DNA from: Chloracidobacterium sp. N
GTDB lineage: Bacteria; Acidobacteriota; Blastocatellia; Chloracidobacteriales; Chloracidobacteriaceae
Reading direction: 5' to 3'
NCBI RefSeq assembly: GCF_018304765.1
Contig: NZ_CP072642.1
Span: 107,501 to 171,500 of the forward strand
Length of the DNA: 64,000 nucleotides
Shown here: positions 1 through 9,980 of the stretch, piece by piece
Layout: every line of letters begins with the position of its first letter
Position numbering within the stretch: position 1 is the stretch's first letter
Made by a program: the position numbers and the translations under genes
The notes under the pieces: generated by a model
The model's input: the letters and a program-made list of their open reading frames with translations, nothing else
What the model was told of the DNA's origin: nothing
The model's database searches: none

Positions 1-1078
<1,078 letters not shown>

Positions 1079-1116
1079 AATTTGTCGAATACGAGCTAAC
1101 CCTTCGGGGTAACGAG

Positions 1117-1235
<119 letters not shown>

Positions 1236-1239
1236 CATA

Positions 1240-1275
1240 GGGCAAGGTTGCGAAACCTTGCCCTTCCACATTTAA
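1240..1275 (+). terminator. rRNA operon intrinsic terminator
   Basis: A perfect 10-bp stem (GGGCAAGGTT at 1240-1249 with AACCTTGCCC at 1254-1263) closes on a GCGA tetraloop of the GNRA class. A moderately T-rich tail follows. Its place right after 5S supports termination of the rRNA operon. Confidence 0.8.
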
Positions 1276-1305
1276 AGACTTTTTCCCTCCCTCCGGTCGC
1301 CCACC

Positions 1306-2418
1306 GTGGCTTTGCTCCGAAAACTTGACCTGCACACGCATATTCTGCCACCGCGCTGGGAAGACCTGCATGCCAAGTACGGCTATCCAGGTTTCCCCCG
1401 GCTGGAACATGTTAGCGCACGCTGTGCGCGCATCATGATTGATGACCGCTTCTTCCGTGAGGTGCAGGAAAACTGCTGGCACCCGGAAGCGCGCATCCGG
1501 GACTGCCACGCTCATGGCGTCACCACGCAGGTGCTATCCACCGTGCCGGTGATGTTCAGTTACTGGGCCAAGCCACACGATGCCTACGATTTGGCGCGCT
1601 TTCTGAACGATCACATTGCTGAGGTCGTTGCGCGCCATCCAGCATATTTCGTTGGTCTGGGAACGCTCCCGATGCAATCGCCTGAGCTGGCTGCCCGTGA
1701 GCTTGAGCGCTGTGTCCGTGACCTGGGCCTGGCCGGCGTGGAAATCGGCACCCATATCAATGACTGGAATCTCGATGCCCCGGAGCTGTTTCCCTTCTTT
1801 CAGCGCGCGGCTGAGCTTGGCGCGGCGGTTTTCGTTCACCCTTGGGAAATGGTCGGGCGGGAACGCATGCCCAACTACTTTCTACCGTGGCTCGTGGGGA
1901 TGCCGGCCGAAACGTCCCTGGCCATCTGTTCAATGATTTTTGGAGGGGTGCTGGAGCGCCTGCCCCGTTTGCGCTGCTGCTTTGCACACGGGGGTGGCGC
2001 CTTTCCGTTCACGCTTGGGCGCATCACGAAGGGGTGGGCCGCCCGTCCAGACCTCTGCCAGGTGCATATCAGCCAGCCTCCACGCACGTATCTGCCGCAA
2101 ATTTACGTGGACTCCCTCGTTCACGATGCCGATGCCCTGCGCTACGTCGTGAAAGTCTTCGGGATGACGCGCGTCGTCCTGGGGAGCGACTACCCTTTCC
2201 CTCTCGGCGAGGATGAACCGGGAAAGCTCATTTGCGCGATAGAGGAATTCTCTGACGCCGACCGGGAGCGCCTGCTGTGGAAAAACGCCGTCGAATTCCT
2301 GGGGCTGGATGACCAGCGGTTGGGTCTGCCGTCCGAAACGGGATGGCCAACCTGTACGGAGAGTGAAGCAGGTGCCGCAGGGATGTCAGATGAGAGAGTA
2401 CCGGGCGAACCCACCTAG
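1306..2418 (+). CDS. ACMSD-like amidohydrolase (metal-dependent decarboxylase family)
   Basis: A 370-residue amidohydrolase-fold protein that resembles 2-amino-3-carboxymuconate-6-semialdehyde decarboxylase, the tryptophan-degradation enzyme that makes 2-aminomuconate semialdehyde. The metal-binding HxH sits at the start (DLHTHILPP), followed by FVHPWEM mid-protein, CFAHGGGAFP and the late Asp in LGSDYPFPLG; together these give the expected His/His/His/Asp set. The start is GTG at 1306. The last 30 or so residues extend beyond the usual family end near 335 and look like low-complexity tail. It stands alone behind the rRNA terminator with no kynurenine-pathway genes nearby, so the exact substrate is inferred. 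A related gamma-resorcylate or uracil-type decarboxylase is possible. Confidence 0.8.
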   Translation: MALLRKLDLHTHILPPRWEDLHAKYGYPGFPRLEHVSARCARIMIDDRFFREVQENCWHPEARIRDCHAHGVTTQVLSTVPVMFSYWAKPHDAYDLARFLNDHIAEVVARHPAYFVGLGTLPMQSPELAARELERCVRDLGLAGVEIGTHINDWNLDAPELFPFFQRAAELGAAVFVHPWEMVGRERMPNYFLPWLVGMPAETSLAICSMIFGGVLERLPRLRCCFAHGGGAFPFTLGRITKGWAARPDLCQVHISQPPRTYLPQIYVDSLVHDADALRYVVKVFGMTRVVLGSDYPFPLGEDEPGKLICAIEEFSDADRERLLWKNAVEFLGLDDQRLGLPSETGWPTCTESEAGAAGMSDERVPGEPT

Positions 2419-2465
2419 TGGGCCTCCTGTGATGGTTCCGCCCGGCTATCGCAAGTGTACAGGAC

Positions 2466-3425
2466 TTATGCCGTTGCCTGTCCCAGACCCAGCCAGTCCT
2501 GCGGGGTGAAATAGGTCATCGCTTCGGCTTCGCGCGAACCGGGCGCCGGACGATAGTCATAGAGCCACTTGGCCAGGGGGGGGAGCGACATCAGAATGGA
2601 CTCCGTGCGTCCGCGGGTTTCAAGGCCAAAAACGGTGCCACGGTCATAGACGAGGTTGAATTCGACATACCGCCCCCGGCGAATGAGTTGAAACTCCCGT
2701 TCGGCTTCCCCATAGGGCTCATGCTGACGGCGCTCAACGATGGGCAGGTAGGCCGGAAGAAAAGCCCGCCCGGCCGTCTGCACAAAGGCAAAAATGGCTT
2801 CCAGGTTGGTGTGTTCATCGGCCTTGAGGTAGTCAAAGAAGATGCCACTCACGCCACGGGTTTCGTTGCGGTGCGGCAGGAAAAAATACTCATCACACCA
2901 CTGCTTGAACCGTGGGTAGTAGTCTGGATGGTGCTCGTCACAGGCGGCCTTGAGCGTCCGGTGAAAGTGGATGGTATCTTCCCGGTAGGGGTAATAGGGC
3001 GTCAGGTCCGCGCCGCCGCCGAACCACGCACTGCTGCCCTGCTCAAGGTAGCGAAAGTTCGCATGGACGGTTGGCACCATCGGATTGCGCGGGTGAATGA
3101 CCAGTGAAATGCCGGTGGCGTGGAAGTTCCGGTCTTCGCCGGGCATCATGCGGGCAGCCAGTTTTTCGGGCATCAGGCCGTGGACGGACGAAAAGTTCAC
3201 GCCGCCCTTTTCAAACACCCGGCCGTCGGCGATCACGCGCGTCCGTCCGCCACCGCCGCCCTCGCGTTCCCAGAGGTCTTCACGGAATCTGGTGGCGCCG
3301 TCGAGCTGCTCCAGGGCGCTGCAAATTTCATCCTGGAGGGTCTTGAAAAAAGCTTCGGCGCGTTCCCGTAAGGTTGGACTGGTGGCGGCTGGCGCTTCGC
3401 TGGATTGCATTTCAGTTGCTGTCAT
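2466..3425 (-). CDS. hemF: oxygen-dependent coproporphyrinogen III oxidase
   Basis: HemF carries out the aerobic oxidative decarboxylation of coproporphyrinogen III to protoporphyrinogen IX in haem and (bacterio)chlorophyll synthesis. Family landmarks are clear: HPRNPMVPTVHANFRYLE, WFGGGADLTPYYPY and the late EFNLVYDRGTVFGL. The length of 319 residues is close to the usual 300. I prefer ATG at 3425 because AAGGA lies about ten bases upstream and the family begins near there; an in-frame upstream codon at 3470 would add 15 residues. It runs convergent to the amidohydrolase and divergent from the small membrane protein at 3539. Use of the O2-dependent rather than the radical-SAM enzyme implies at least microoxic life. 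Confidence 0.95.
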   Translation of the reverse strand: MTATEMQSSEAPAATSPTLRERAEAFFKTLQDEICSALEQLDGATRFREDLWEREGGGGGRTRVIADGRVFEKGGVNFSSVHGLMPEKLAARMMPGEDRNFHATGISLVIHPRNPMVPTVHANFRYLEQGSSAWFGGGADLTPYYPYREDTIHFHRTLKAACDEHHPDYYPRFKQWCDEYFFLPHRNETRGVSGIFFDYLKADEHTNLEAIFAFVQTAGRAFLPAYLPIVERRQHEPYGEAEREFQLIRRGRYVEFNLVYDRGTVFGLETRGRTESILMSLPPLAKWLYDYRPAPGSREAEAMTYFTPQDWLGLGQATA

Positions 3426-3538
3426 GCCGATGAATCCTTTCCACAGAGGTGCAACTCTTTCTTTTGTCAAGCTACACTACGCGCTAGGCTTGCGGCAGAT
3501 GAAATTCGTGGGTCTCGCCGTTTGCCATACTGACCGCC

Positions 3539-4066
3539 ATGTTTGAGCTGGAAACACCAACCGCCGCTTCGGAAACCAACTCGCGCCGCACCCTGTTCCT
3601 CATCCTGGCCGCCACCTTCGTTGTGGTGTCAGCCGTGGTGGGACTTGTCATGTGGTGGGAAAAGCAGGGCCGTGAAACGGCTGCCGTGAAGATGTCCGAA
3701 GGGATGTTGCGGGCGGGAAACCCGGAGTACGATGACTACCTTCAGCGTGAAGGTGTCAGGCTGGTAACGCTGGATCGTCTCGTCGTCAACGGCGAGGCCA
3801 GTGACCGGTACGAATACATCTGCCGCATCGAGAATCGTGGCAACCGCCCCCTGACCGGCATCGAACTGCGGGTCTATCTCATTGACATGGAAGAAAAAAC
3901 CATCGTGGAGAAGCTGGCTTATCCACTTGCCGCCCAAAATCTGAAACAGCTTGCGCCAGGCCAGTCCATCACGGCCCGTCCGACGCTGACCGGTGTCAAA
4001 ACACCGGAAAGTGATGTCCGCGACTTTTTGTGCGTCGTCAACGGCTTGCGCTTTGCCAGGCCATGA
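3539..4066 (+). CDS. single-pass membrane protein with FxLYD/DUF2393-like ectodomain
   Basis: This 175-residue protein has one strong hydrophobic segment at about residues 18-40 (LFLILAATFVVVSAVVGLVM) and then a beta-rich domain. The pattern YEYICRIENRGNRPLTGIEL, followed by AYPLAAQNLKQLAPGQS, resembles the immunoglobulin-like FxLYD/DUF2393 domains of anchored bacterial proteins. The C-terminal domain probably faces the periplasm. Its stop overlaps the next gene's start in an ATGA motif, so it is translationally coupled to the carotenoid-type oxidoreductase. No catalytic residues are recognisable and its role is unknown. Confidence 0.7.
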   Translation: MFELETPTAASETNSRRTLFLILAATFVVVSAVVGLVMWWEKQGRETAAVKMSEGMLRAGNPEYDDYLQREGVRLVTLDRLVVNGEASDRYEYICRIENRGNRPLTGIELRVYLIDMEEKTIVEKLAYPLAAQNLKQLAPGQSITARPTLTGVKTPESDVRDFLCVVNGLRFARP

Positions 4067-5604
4067 CCATTGCACACTCCGAGAGCTGGCAGCCGGAAGT
4101 CGTTGTCATCGGCTCAGGCATTGGGGGACTCGCCACGGCAGCGCGCCTGGCCCGCCACGGCGTGCGCGTGCTGGTGCTTGAACAGCACACTGTACCGGGG
4201 GGAAGTGCGTCGTATTTCACCCGCGCCGGATACCGGTTTGATGTCGGCGCCTCCCTGCTCTATGGGCTGGGAACGGAAGGAACGATCAACTTCGTCGCCG
4301 AAGCTCTGGCAGAGGTTAGTGAAACCGTTGAGACCCGGCGCGATGACGTACAGATTCACTACCACCTGCCGGACGGGATGGAAATCCGCACCCACTATGA
4401 CCGCGAGCATTTCCTGGACGAGCTGACCAGCTATTTCCCACAGGAACGGGCTGGTATCCGCGCCTTTTACGATGCCGCCATGGAAGCCTACCGCGTCATG
4501 GCGCGCGTACCACTCATTGCACTCGATGATGTTCCGGGACTGATCCGTGGTGTGGCCACGGCTCCGTGGGATGCCCTGCGGATGAGCCAGGCGGCGTTGA
4601 CCACGCTGGGCGATCTGGCCAAACGGCATCTGCGGGATGTCCGGCTGCGGCGCTTCATAGACATCGAGACCTTTTGCTGGGCACTGACCGGCGCCGGTGC
4701 CACGCCCCTCGTCAATGCGGCACTGGTGTTTGGCGACCGCCACGTGAACGGTGTCCGCTATCCGCTCGGCGGATGCAGCATCATCGCGGAAAAACTGGCG
4801 GCCGGCATCGAGCGCCACGGCGGGCGCATTCGCTATGGCAGCCGCGTTGCAGCCGGGTTGGTCCGCCAGGGGCGCGTCCAGGGCGTGCGGCTTGCGACCG
4901 GTGAGGACATCACGGCCCGCGCCGTCGTTTCCAACGCCACGGTGTGGGACACCTACGGGCGACTCTTCCGGGAACATCCGCTGGCTGGCGTGATGTTTCG
5001 GGAGCAATCCCTGCGGTATGCCCAGGCGGACAGCTTCACCAGCCTGTTTGGCGGCGTCGCCAGCCCGCACCTGCCGGCGGAGACCGTCGTGCACCATATC
5101 GTCGTCAACGATTGGGAAGCCTACGACAAACCCCGTGGGATGCTGTTTGTTTCACTGCCTTCGCTGCACGACACAAGCCTGGCCCCGCCCGGCTACCACA
5201 ACGTCCATGCGTTCATGGTGGACCGCTATGATGACTGGTCGGCGCTGACCCAGCGTGCTGCCGGTGGCGGAGGCGTGCGCCGTACCCCGGCCTACCGGGC
5301 GGCCAAGGAAGCCGCCGCCCGCCACATGCTGCACATGCTGGAACGGGTCATCCCGAAGGCTTCCGAAGTCGTGCAGGTCGTGTCGGTCGGCACGCCGCTG
5401 ACGAACGAGCGTTACCTGGCGCGAACCCGTGGCACGTATGGTCCCTTGCTGCGCCGTGGCCCGGACGTACTGCTCAAGCCACAGGGCGGCTCACCCATTC
5501 GTGGTCTCTACTGCGCCGGGGACAGTTGCTTTCCCGGCCAAGGCGTGCCCTCGGTTGCCGCTTCCGGGCTGAGTTGCGCCGGACGCATTCTCCGGGCGTG
5601 GTGA
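4063..5604 (+). CDS. CrtISO/phytoene desaturase-family FAD oxidoreductase
   Basis: A 513-residue FAD-dependent oxidoreductase of the carotenoid isomerase and desaturase family. The N-terminal dinucleotide-binding motif VVIGSGIGGLATAARLA is followed by LEQHTVPGGSASYF, YRFDVGASLLYGL and, at the C-terminus, GLYCAGDSCFPGQGVPSVAA. These fit prolycopene isomerase (CrtH/CrtISO) better than CrtI. CrtISO isomerises poly-cis-lycopene to all-trans-lycopene at the membrane. The ATG at 4063 overlaps the upstream stop as ATGA, preferred over GTG at 4030. No other carotenoid genes are in the window, so the substrate is inferred from the family alone. Confidence 0.8.
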   Translation: MTIAHSESWQPEVVVIGSGIGGLATAARLARHGVRVLVLEQHTVPGGSASYFTRAGYRFDVGASLLYGLGTEGTINFVAEALAEVSETVETRRDDVQIHYHLPDGMEIRTHYDREHFLDELTSYFPQERAGIRAFYDAAMEAYRVMARVPLIALDDVPGLIRGVATAPWDALRMSQAALTTLGDLAKRHLRDVRLRRFIDIETFCWALTGAGATPLVNAALVFGDRHVNGVRYPLGGCSIIAEKLAAGIERHGGRIRYGSRVAAGLVRQGRVQGVRLATGEDITARAVVSNATVWDTYGRLFREHPLAGVMFREQSLRYAQADSFTSLFGGVASPHLPAETVVHHIVVNDWEAYDKPRGMLFVSLPSLHDTSLAPPGYHNVHAFMVDRYDDWSALTQRAAGGGGVRRTPAYRAAKEAAARHMLHMLERVIPKASEVVQVVSVGTPLTNERYLARTRGTYGPLLRRGPDVLLKPQGGSPIRGLYCAGDSCFPGQGVPSVAASGLSCAGRILRAW

Positions 5605-5698
5605 GCCGCATGTGGGCAATTTGCTTTGTATTGGGGTGCCGTGAAAAGTAACGTATGAGCTTTGAAATCTCCCAGCCCTTCCCAGGAAGCCCTGCCTC

Positions 5699-6436
5699 AT
5701 GAAGTTCGGCGTCGTCGTTTTCCCCGGCTCCAACTGTGACCACGACACGTATCACGTCATCAGCAAGCTCATCGGTCAACCGGTGCGCTTCATCTGGCAC
5801 GCCGAAACGTCTGTTGCCGATTGCGACGTGGTGATTTTGCCCGGCGGTTTTTCCTATGGTGACTACCTGCGCTGTGGCGCGATTGCGAGTTGTTCGCCGG
5901 TGATGCGCGCCGTACGTGAGCATGCCGCGCGGGGTGGGTATGTCGTCGGAATTTGCAACGGGTTTCAAATCCTGTGTGAGGCCGGTCTGCTTCCGGGCGT
6001 GTTGTTGCGCAATGCCGGGTTGCGGTTCTGCTGTGACCTGGTGCGGGTACGGGTTGAGCGGGCCGACACGCCCTTCACCCATACCTATGCACCGGGGGAA
6101 GTCGTCACCCTGCCGATTGCGCACGGTGAAGGCAACTACTACTGCGCCCCGGAGGAAGTCGCCCGGTTGGAAGCCGAAGGGCGGGTGCTGTTCCGCTATG
6201 TGGACGCCGCCGGGCAGCCCACGCCAGCCGCCAACCCGAACGGGTCACTGCATAACATTGCCGGTATTCTGAACGCCGAAGGCAACGTGCTGGGGTTGAT
6301 GCCCCATCCCGAACGAGCCTGTGAAGAAGCCTTGGGCAGCGGCGACGGCCTCCGGTTCTTCCAGGCGTTGATGCTCACCCTGCGGGATGCCGAGCAGCAA
6401 CGGCGAGGTGCGGCTACGGTGACAGTTTCAGGCTGA
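5699..6436 (+). CDS. purQ: phosphoribosylformylglycinamidine synthase, glutaminase subunit
   Basis: PurQ is the class I glutamine amidotransferase subunit of FGAM synthase, step four of purine synthesis. It releases ammonia from glutamine for PurL, with PurS as a bridge. The nucleophile Cys86 lies in GICNGFQ, and His203 and Glu205 in MPHPERA complete the triad. The N-terminus [15 protein letters not shown] is typical and the length (245) is normal. An AGGAAG site precedes the ATG. purL and purS are not adjacent. The 3' end overlaps the convergent nadC by 23 bases. Confidence 0.96.
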   Translation: MKFGVVVFPGSNCDHDTYHVISKLIGQPVRFIWHAETSVADCDVVILPGGFSYGDYLRCGAIASCSPVMRAVREHAARGGYVVGICNGFQILCEAGLLPGVLLRNAGLRFCCDLVRVRVERADTPFTHTYAPGEVVTLPIAHGEGNYYCAPEEVARLEAEGRVLFRYVDAAGQPTPAANPNGSLHNIAGILNAEGNVLGLMPHPERACEEALGSGDGLRFFQALMLTLRDAEQQRRGAATVTVSG

Positions 6437-7271
6437 TGTCCGCTGCCTTGACGCTGTGCGTCAGTGCCCCGACGGAGATGAGATTGGCGCCGGCTTCCGC
6501 GTAGGCCCGGACGTTATCGAGCGACATGTTGCCGGAAACCTCGATGAGGGTCTGCCGTCCGGGTGGTTCCAGCTCACGGATGAGCGCCACACAGGCCCGC
6601 ACCTGATCAACCGTCATGTTGTCGAGCAGGATGACATCAGCGCCTTCAGCAACGGCTTCCTGGACCTGTTCGAGGTCACTGACCTCGATTTCGATTTTGA
6701 GCAGGTGGGAGGCGTTTTTCTTGGCCAGCCGCAGCGCACGTCCAATGCCGCCGGCCAAGGCGATGTGGTTGTCCTTGATGAGAATCCCGTCATCGAGTCC
6801 GAACCGGTGATTGTGTCCGCCGCCGACATGAACGGCGTATTTGTCGAGCAGCCGCAGCCCCGGGGCTGTCTTACGAGTATCGGCAATGACGGCGCTGGTG
6901 CCTTCAATCGCCTGAACGAACGCATGGGTGAGCGTCGCAATGCCTGACATCCGCTGGAGCAGGTTGAGGGCCACGCGCTCACCGGCCAGCAGCATGTGTG
7001 CCGGCCCGACCACACGCGCAATTTCCTTGCCGGTGGGCACCGTATCCCCGTCCAGATAAAAGGTCTGAATCTGGATTTCGGGATCAAACCACTGAAACAC
7101 CATCTCCGCGACTTCGAGGCCGGCCAGGATGAGTTCCTGTTTGGCTAGAAAGCGGCCGCGGGCCTTGACTTCGTGGGTCAAAATGGCGTCCGTCGTGACA
7201 TCGCCGCGTCCGATGTCCTCCGCGAGAAACTGTGCAATGAGGTTTTCAATGGCAACAGGATCGAGTCTCAT
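6414..7271 (-). CDS. nadC: nicotinate-nucleotide pyrophosphorylase (carboxylating)
   Basis: NadC (quinolinate phosphoribosyltransferase) joins quinolinate and PRPP to give nicotinate mononucleotide, CO2 and PPi in de novo NAD synthesis. Motifs include [63 protein letters not shown] and the late [18 protein letters not shown]. The 285-residue form from ATG 7271 begins at the family N-terminus; an upstream codon at 7301 adds ten unlikely residues. nadA and nadB are not in the window. It is divergent from dnaN. Confidence 0.96.
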   Translation of the reverse strand: MRLDPVAIENLIAQFLAEDIGRGDVTTDAILTHEVKARGRFLAKQELILAGLEVAEMVFQWFDPEIQIQTFYLDGDTVPTGKEIARVVGPAHMLLAGERVALNLLQRMSGIATLTHAFVQAIEGTSAVIADTRKTAPGLRLLDKYAVHVGGGHNHRFGLDDGILIKDNHIALAGGIGRALRLAKKNASHLLKIEIEVSDLEQVQEAVAEGADVILLDNMTVDQVRACVALIRELEPPGRQTLIEVSGNMSLDNVRAYAEAGANLISVGALTHSVKAADISLKLSP

Positions 7272-7310
7272 GGTGTGTGTCGCTGACCTTGGGCGGCACA
7301 AGCCGCCGGG

Positions 7311-7339
7311 TTGCTTTGCCGTTTGTAACGACGCATAAT
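7311..7339 (+). promoter_or_regulatory. candidate sigma70 promoter for dnaN
   Basis: TTGCTT at 7311-7316 and CATAAT at 7334-7339 are separated by 17 bases. They lie 45 bases upstream of the preferred dnaN start, in the divergent nadC-dnaN gap. Assigned by eye. Confidence 0.4.
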
Positions 7340-7383
7340 CGCGTACTTTACGTGAAAATCAAATGGAAGAGAGATGGTGTGCC

Positions 7384-8559
7384 GTGGAATTCTCAGTTGC
7401 CAAAGCCGATTTGCTCAAGGAATTGACCTTCCTCAACAATGTCGTTGAGAAGAAGACGACCATCCCCATCCTATCCAACATTCTCCTGAGCGGGGAAGCG
7501 GGCAGCGCCTCGGCGGGTAATGTGCTGACCCTTGCGGGAACTGACCTTGACGCCACCCTGAAAACCTCATGTCCGGCGGCCATCAGACACAGCGGCACCG
7601 CGTTGCTGCCGGCGCGGCGGTTGTTCGACATCGTACGCAATCTGCCGGATGCCGACATCCACTTCAAAAGTGACGGGAGCGGCAACATGACCATGACCTG
7701 TGAGCGCTCCCGGTTCCGGCTGTTCAGCCCGGCGCCGGAGGGGTATCCCGCCCTGCCGGAAATACCGGCGCTGCCACTCTCGGTTTCGTCCGGCATTCTG
7801 CGCACGATGATCCCGCGCGTGCTTTTTGCGACTTCCCAGGAAGAATCGCGCTACCAGCTCAACGGGGTGCAGATGGTGGTGGACAGCGCCGCCGCTGATG
7901 AGTCCCAGGCTGCTCTGCTGCGCATGGTGGCCACAGACGGACACCGGCTGGCGTTGATTGAGCGGCCCGGCTGCGTCCGGCTGGATGCCGGCGCCCCTGT
8001 GGAGAAGGGCAAAACGCGCATCAGTTTCCTGATTCCCAAAAAGACCATGGCCGAAATTGTACGGTTGGCGGCTGACACCACGGCTAACGAGATTGCCTTT
8101 GGCCAGGACGATCGCCATGTGTTCTTTCAGATCGGGGGGCGCACGTTTGCCTCGCGGCTGCTGGCGGGGCAGTTTCCCAACTACGAGGGCGTTATGCCCA
8201 AGAGCAATGACAAGATCATTGTTTTTGAGACCGATCTGCTCGTGGCGGCGCTCAAACGGGTTGGGGTCGTCGCCGATGAAACAACCCACGCCGTCAAACT
8301 CCACGCTACGGAAGGACGGGTGGAAATTACCTCCCAGTCGCCGGAGTCGGGCGAAGCCGTCGAAACCCTGAGCGTGGATTATCCCGGCCCTTCGATGACA
8401 ATCACCTTCAATGTGGGCTACCTGATGGATTTTCTCGCCGTAGCCCATAGCACGCAGACGCGCTTCGAGTTCAAGGACGAAATCACCCAGATACAGCTCC
8501 GCCCGGCGGACGGCGACGGATACGACTACCGCTATGTCGTCATGCCGATGCGGGCTTAG
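7384..8559 (+). CDS. dnaN: DNA polymerase III sliding clamp, beta subunit
   Basis: DnaN forms the dimeric ring that tethers the replicative polymerase to DNA. The protein starts EFSVAKADLLKELTFLNNVV, as the family does, and ends in RYVVMPMRA, the usual Met-Pro-Met-Arg C-terminus. ESRYQLNGVQM opens domain 2 and FASRLLAGQFPNYEGVMP lies before domain 3. I chose GTG at 7384 (391 residues) because GGAAGAGAG lies about a dozen bases upstream and the family begins there; ATG at 7363 would add seven residues. dnaA, recF and gyrB are not adjacent, so this is not the classical origin cluster. Confidence 0.95.
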   Translation: MEFSVAKADLLKELTFLNNVVEKKTTIPILSNILLSGEAGSASAGNVLTLAGTDLDATLKTSCPAAIRHSGTALLPARRLFDIVRNLPDADIHFKSDGSGNMTMTCERSRFRLFSPAPEGYPALPEIPALPLSVSSGILRTMIPRVLFATSQEESRYQLNGVQMVVDSAAADESQAALLRMVATDGHRLALIERPGCVRLDAGAPVEKGKTRISFLIPKKTMAEIVRLAADTTANEIAFGQDDRHVFFQIGGRTFASRLLAGQFPNYEGVMPKSNDKIIVFETDLLVAALKRVGVVADETTHAVKLHATEGRVEITSQSPESGEAVETLSVDYPGPSMTITFNVGYLMDFLAVAHSTQTRFEFKDEITQIQLRPADGDGYDYRYVVMPMRA

Positions 8560-8579
8560 GTGAAACGCCCTTGGGGTGA

Positions 8580-8604
8580 ACCGGACTGGGGTGAACCGGT
8601 CCGG
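8580..8604. other. intergenic hairpin between convergent dnaN and rlmI-like genes
   Basis: CCGGAC at 8581-8586 pairs with GTCCGG at 8599-8604 across a 12-base loop. The unit GGGGTGAACCGG also occurs twice in tandem here. There is no T-run, so a termination or processing role between the two convergent genes is only a guess. Confidence 0.3.
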
Positions 8605-8624
8605 CGTATCGCCGGTGCAGTGGG

Positions 8625-9842
8625 TCAGTCCACGCTGAGCAGCAGGCTTTTCAGATAACTGCCTTCGGGATGGAAAACGCTGACCGGGTGATCGAGTGCC
8701 TGCCGGTGGCGATGCAGGATGCGCACCTGGCGTCCGGCTTCGCAGGCGGCCTGGAAAACAATCTGCCCGAAGAGCTTTTCATCCACGAAGTGGGAGCAGG
8801 AACAGGTCAGGACCAGTCCGCCCGGCGCGACTTTGGCCATGGCGAGCCGGTTGAGGTCTTTGTAGGCGCGTCCGGCGCGTATCACATCTTCCCGTTTGCG
8901 CGCCAAAGCCGGCGGATCGAGGATGATGAAGTCGAAGGCCGCCGCATCAAGCTGCCGCAGGTAGGCAAACATGTCAGCCTCAACGAAGTCGTCATCGGTG
9001 ACAGAGAAGCCGTTGAGGATATGGTTGCCCTGTGCCAGCCTGAGCGCGCCGCCGGAGCTGTCCACCGACACGACCTGCTGCGCCTGGCCATGCCGGGCGT
9101 AGAGTGAAAAGCCGCCGGTGTAGGCAAAGCCGTTGAGTACCCGCCGGCCCGCCGCGAGGCTTTGCACCAAGGCGCGCATGTCGCGCTGATCGAGAAAGAG
9201 ACCGGTTTTCTGCCCGTGTTTGATGTCCACGTGGAAGCGCAGCCCCTGTTCGGTGACGACAAGGGGGCCGAAGTCGCGCCCGTAGAGCAGGCCGGCAAAG
9301 TCGGTCAGCCCTTCTTCGTAGCGCGCCGCGACATCCGATTTCTCATAGACGGCCCGGGGCTGTGTCAGCTCGACCAGCGTTTCCAGCACAAAGGGCTTGA
9401 GGCGTTCCATGCCGAGCGTCGAGATTTGCACGACGAGGACATCGGCATACTGATCCACGATGAGTCCGGGCAACATGTCGCCTTCGCCGTTGACGAGCCG
9501 CACGGCATTAGTTTGGGCTGGGTCAAAGTGTTTTCGTCGGAAGGCGACGGCGCGGGTCAGGTTGTCCCGGATGGCCGTGTAGGGTTCGGCGTCACCGAAG
9601 GCGACCATCCGGGCGGCAATCGAGCAGCGGCGGTTGACGTAGGCGTAGCCCAACCGTTCGCCGTTGGCGGCGCTGACGGCGGCGAGACCGCCGTCTTCAA
9701 GCTCCTGGGGCCAGTGGGCAATGGCCCCGGAAAAAATCCAGGGATGGCGGTTGCGAACCGATTTTTCGCGGTTGGCGTGCAGTTTGAGGGTTGGAAGGTG
9801 TCCGGTGGAGTGGGTCCGGGGTGAGCGGCTGGAGTTTGGCAT
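8625..9842 (-). CDS. class I SAM-dependent 23S rRNA methyltransferase, RlmI-like
   Basis: About 405 residues with the RlmI/RlmK (YccW) layout: an N-terminal PUA domain (KSVRNRHPWIFSGAI), a central domain with NGEGDMLPGLIVDQY, and a Rossmann methyltransferase. Visible methylase motifs are GRRVLNGFAYTGGFSLYA (SAM-binding), DFIILDPPALARKRED and LTCSCSH, whose Cys fits a cytosine-C5 methylase. E. coli RlmI makes m5C1962 in 23S rRNA. The longer frame to 10004 would run into the divergent gene's start, so ATG at 9842 is preferred. Confidence 0.85.
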   Translation of the reverse strand: MPNSSRSPRTHSTGHLPTLKLHANREKSVRNRHPWIFSGAIAHWPQELEDGGLAAVSAANGERLGYAYVNRRCSIAARMVAFGDAEPYTAIRDNLTRAVAFRRKHFDPAQTNAVRLVNGEGDMLPGLIVDQYADVLVVQISTLGMERLKPFVLETLVELTQPRAVYEKSDVAARYEEGLTDFAGLLYGRDFGPLVVTEQGLRFHVDIKHGQKTGLFLDQRDMRALVQSLAAGRRVLNGFAYTGGFSLYARHGQAQQVVSVDSSGGALRLAQGNHILNGFSVTDDDFVEADMFAYLRQLDAAAFDFIILDPPALARKREDVIRAGRAYKDLNRLAMAKVAPGGLVLTCSCSHFVDEKLFGQIVFQAACEAGRQVRILHRHRQALDHPVSVFHPEGSYLKSLLLSVD

Positions 9843-9980
9843 GCGGCAGTTTTCTACGGGAACTTCTCGTGGAGTGGTACGTTTTTCGGCTAGGATACAC
9901 AACGCCGTGACGCCTTGTGAGGCACCCTGTGCAGGCGCAAGGCATGAGCCATAACAGATTGTACCTGTCGGAGGGAAACG

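Noticed and set aside
8560-8624. Tandem GGGGTGAACCGG unit as an iteron or origin element next to dnaN
   Set aside because: Only two copies, between convergent genes, with no dnaA and no DnaA-box cluster.
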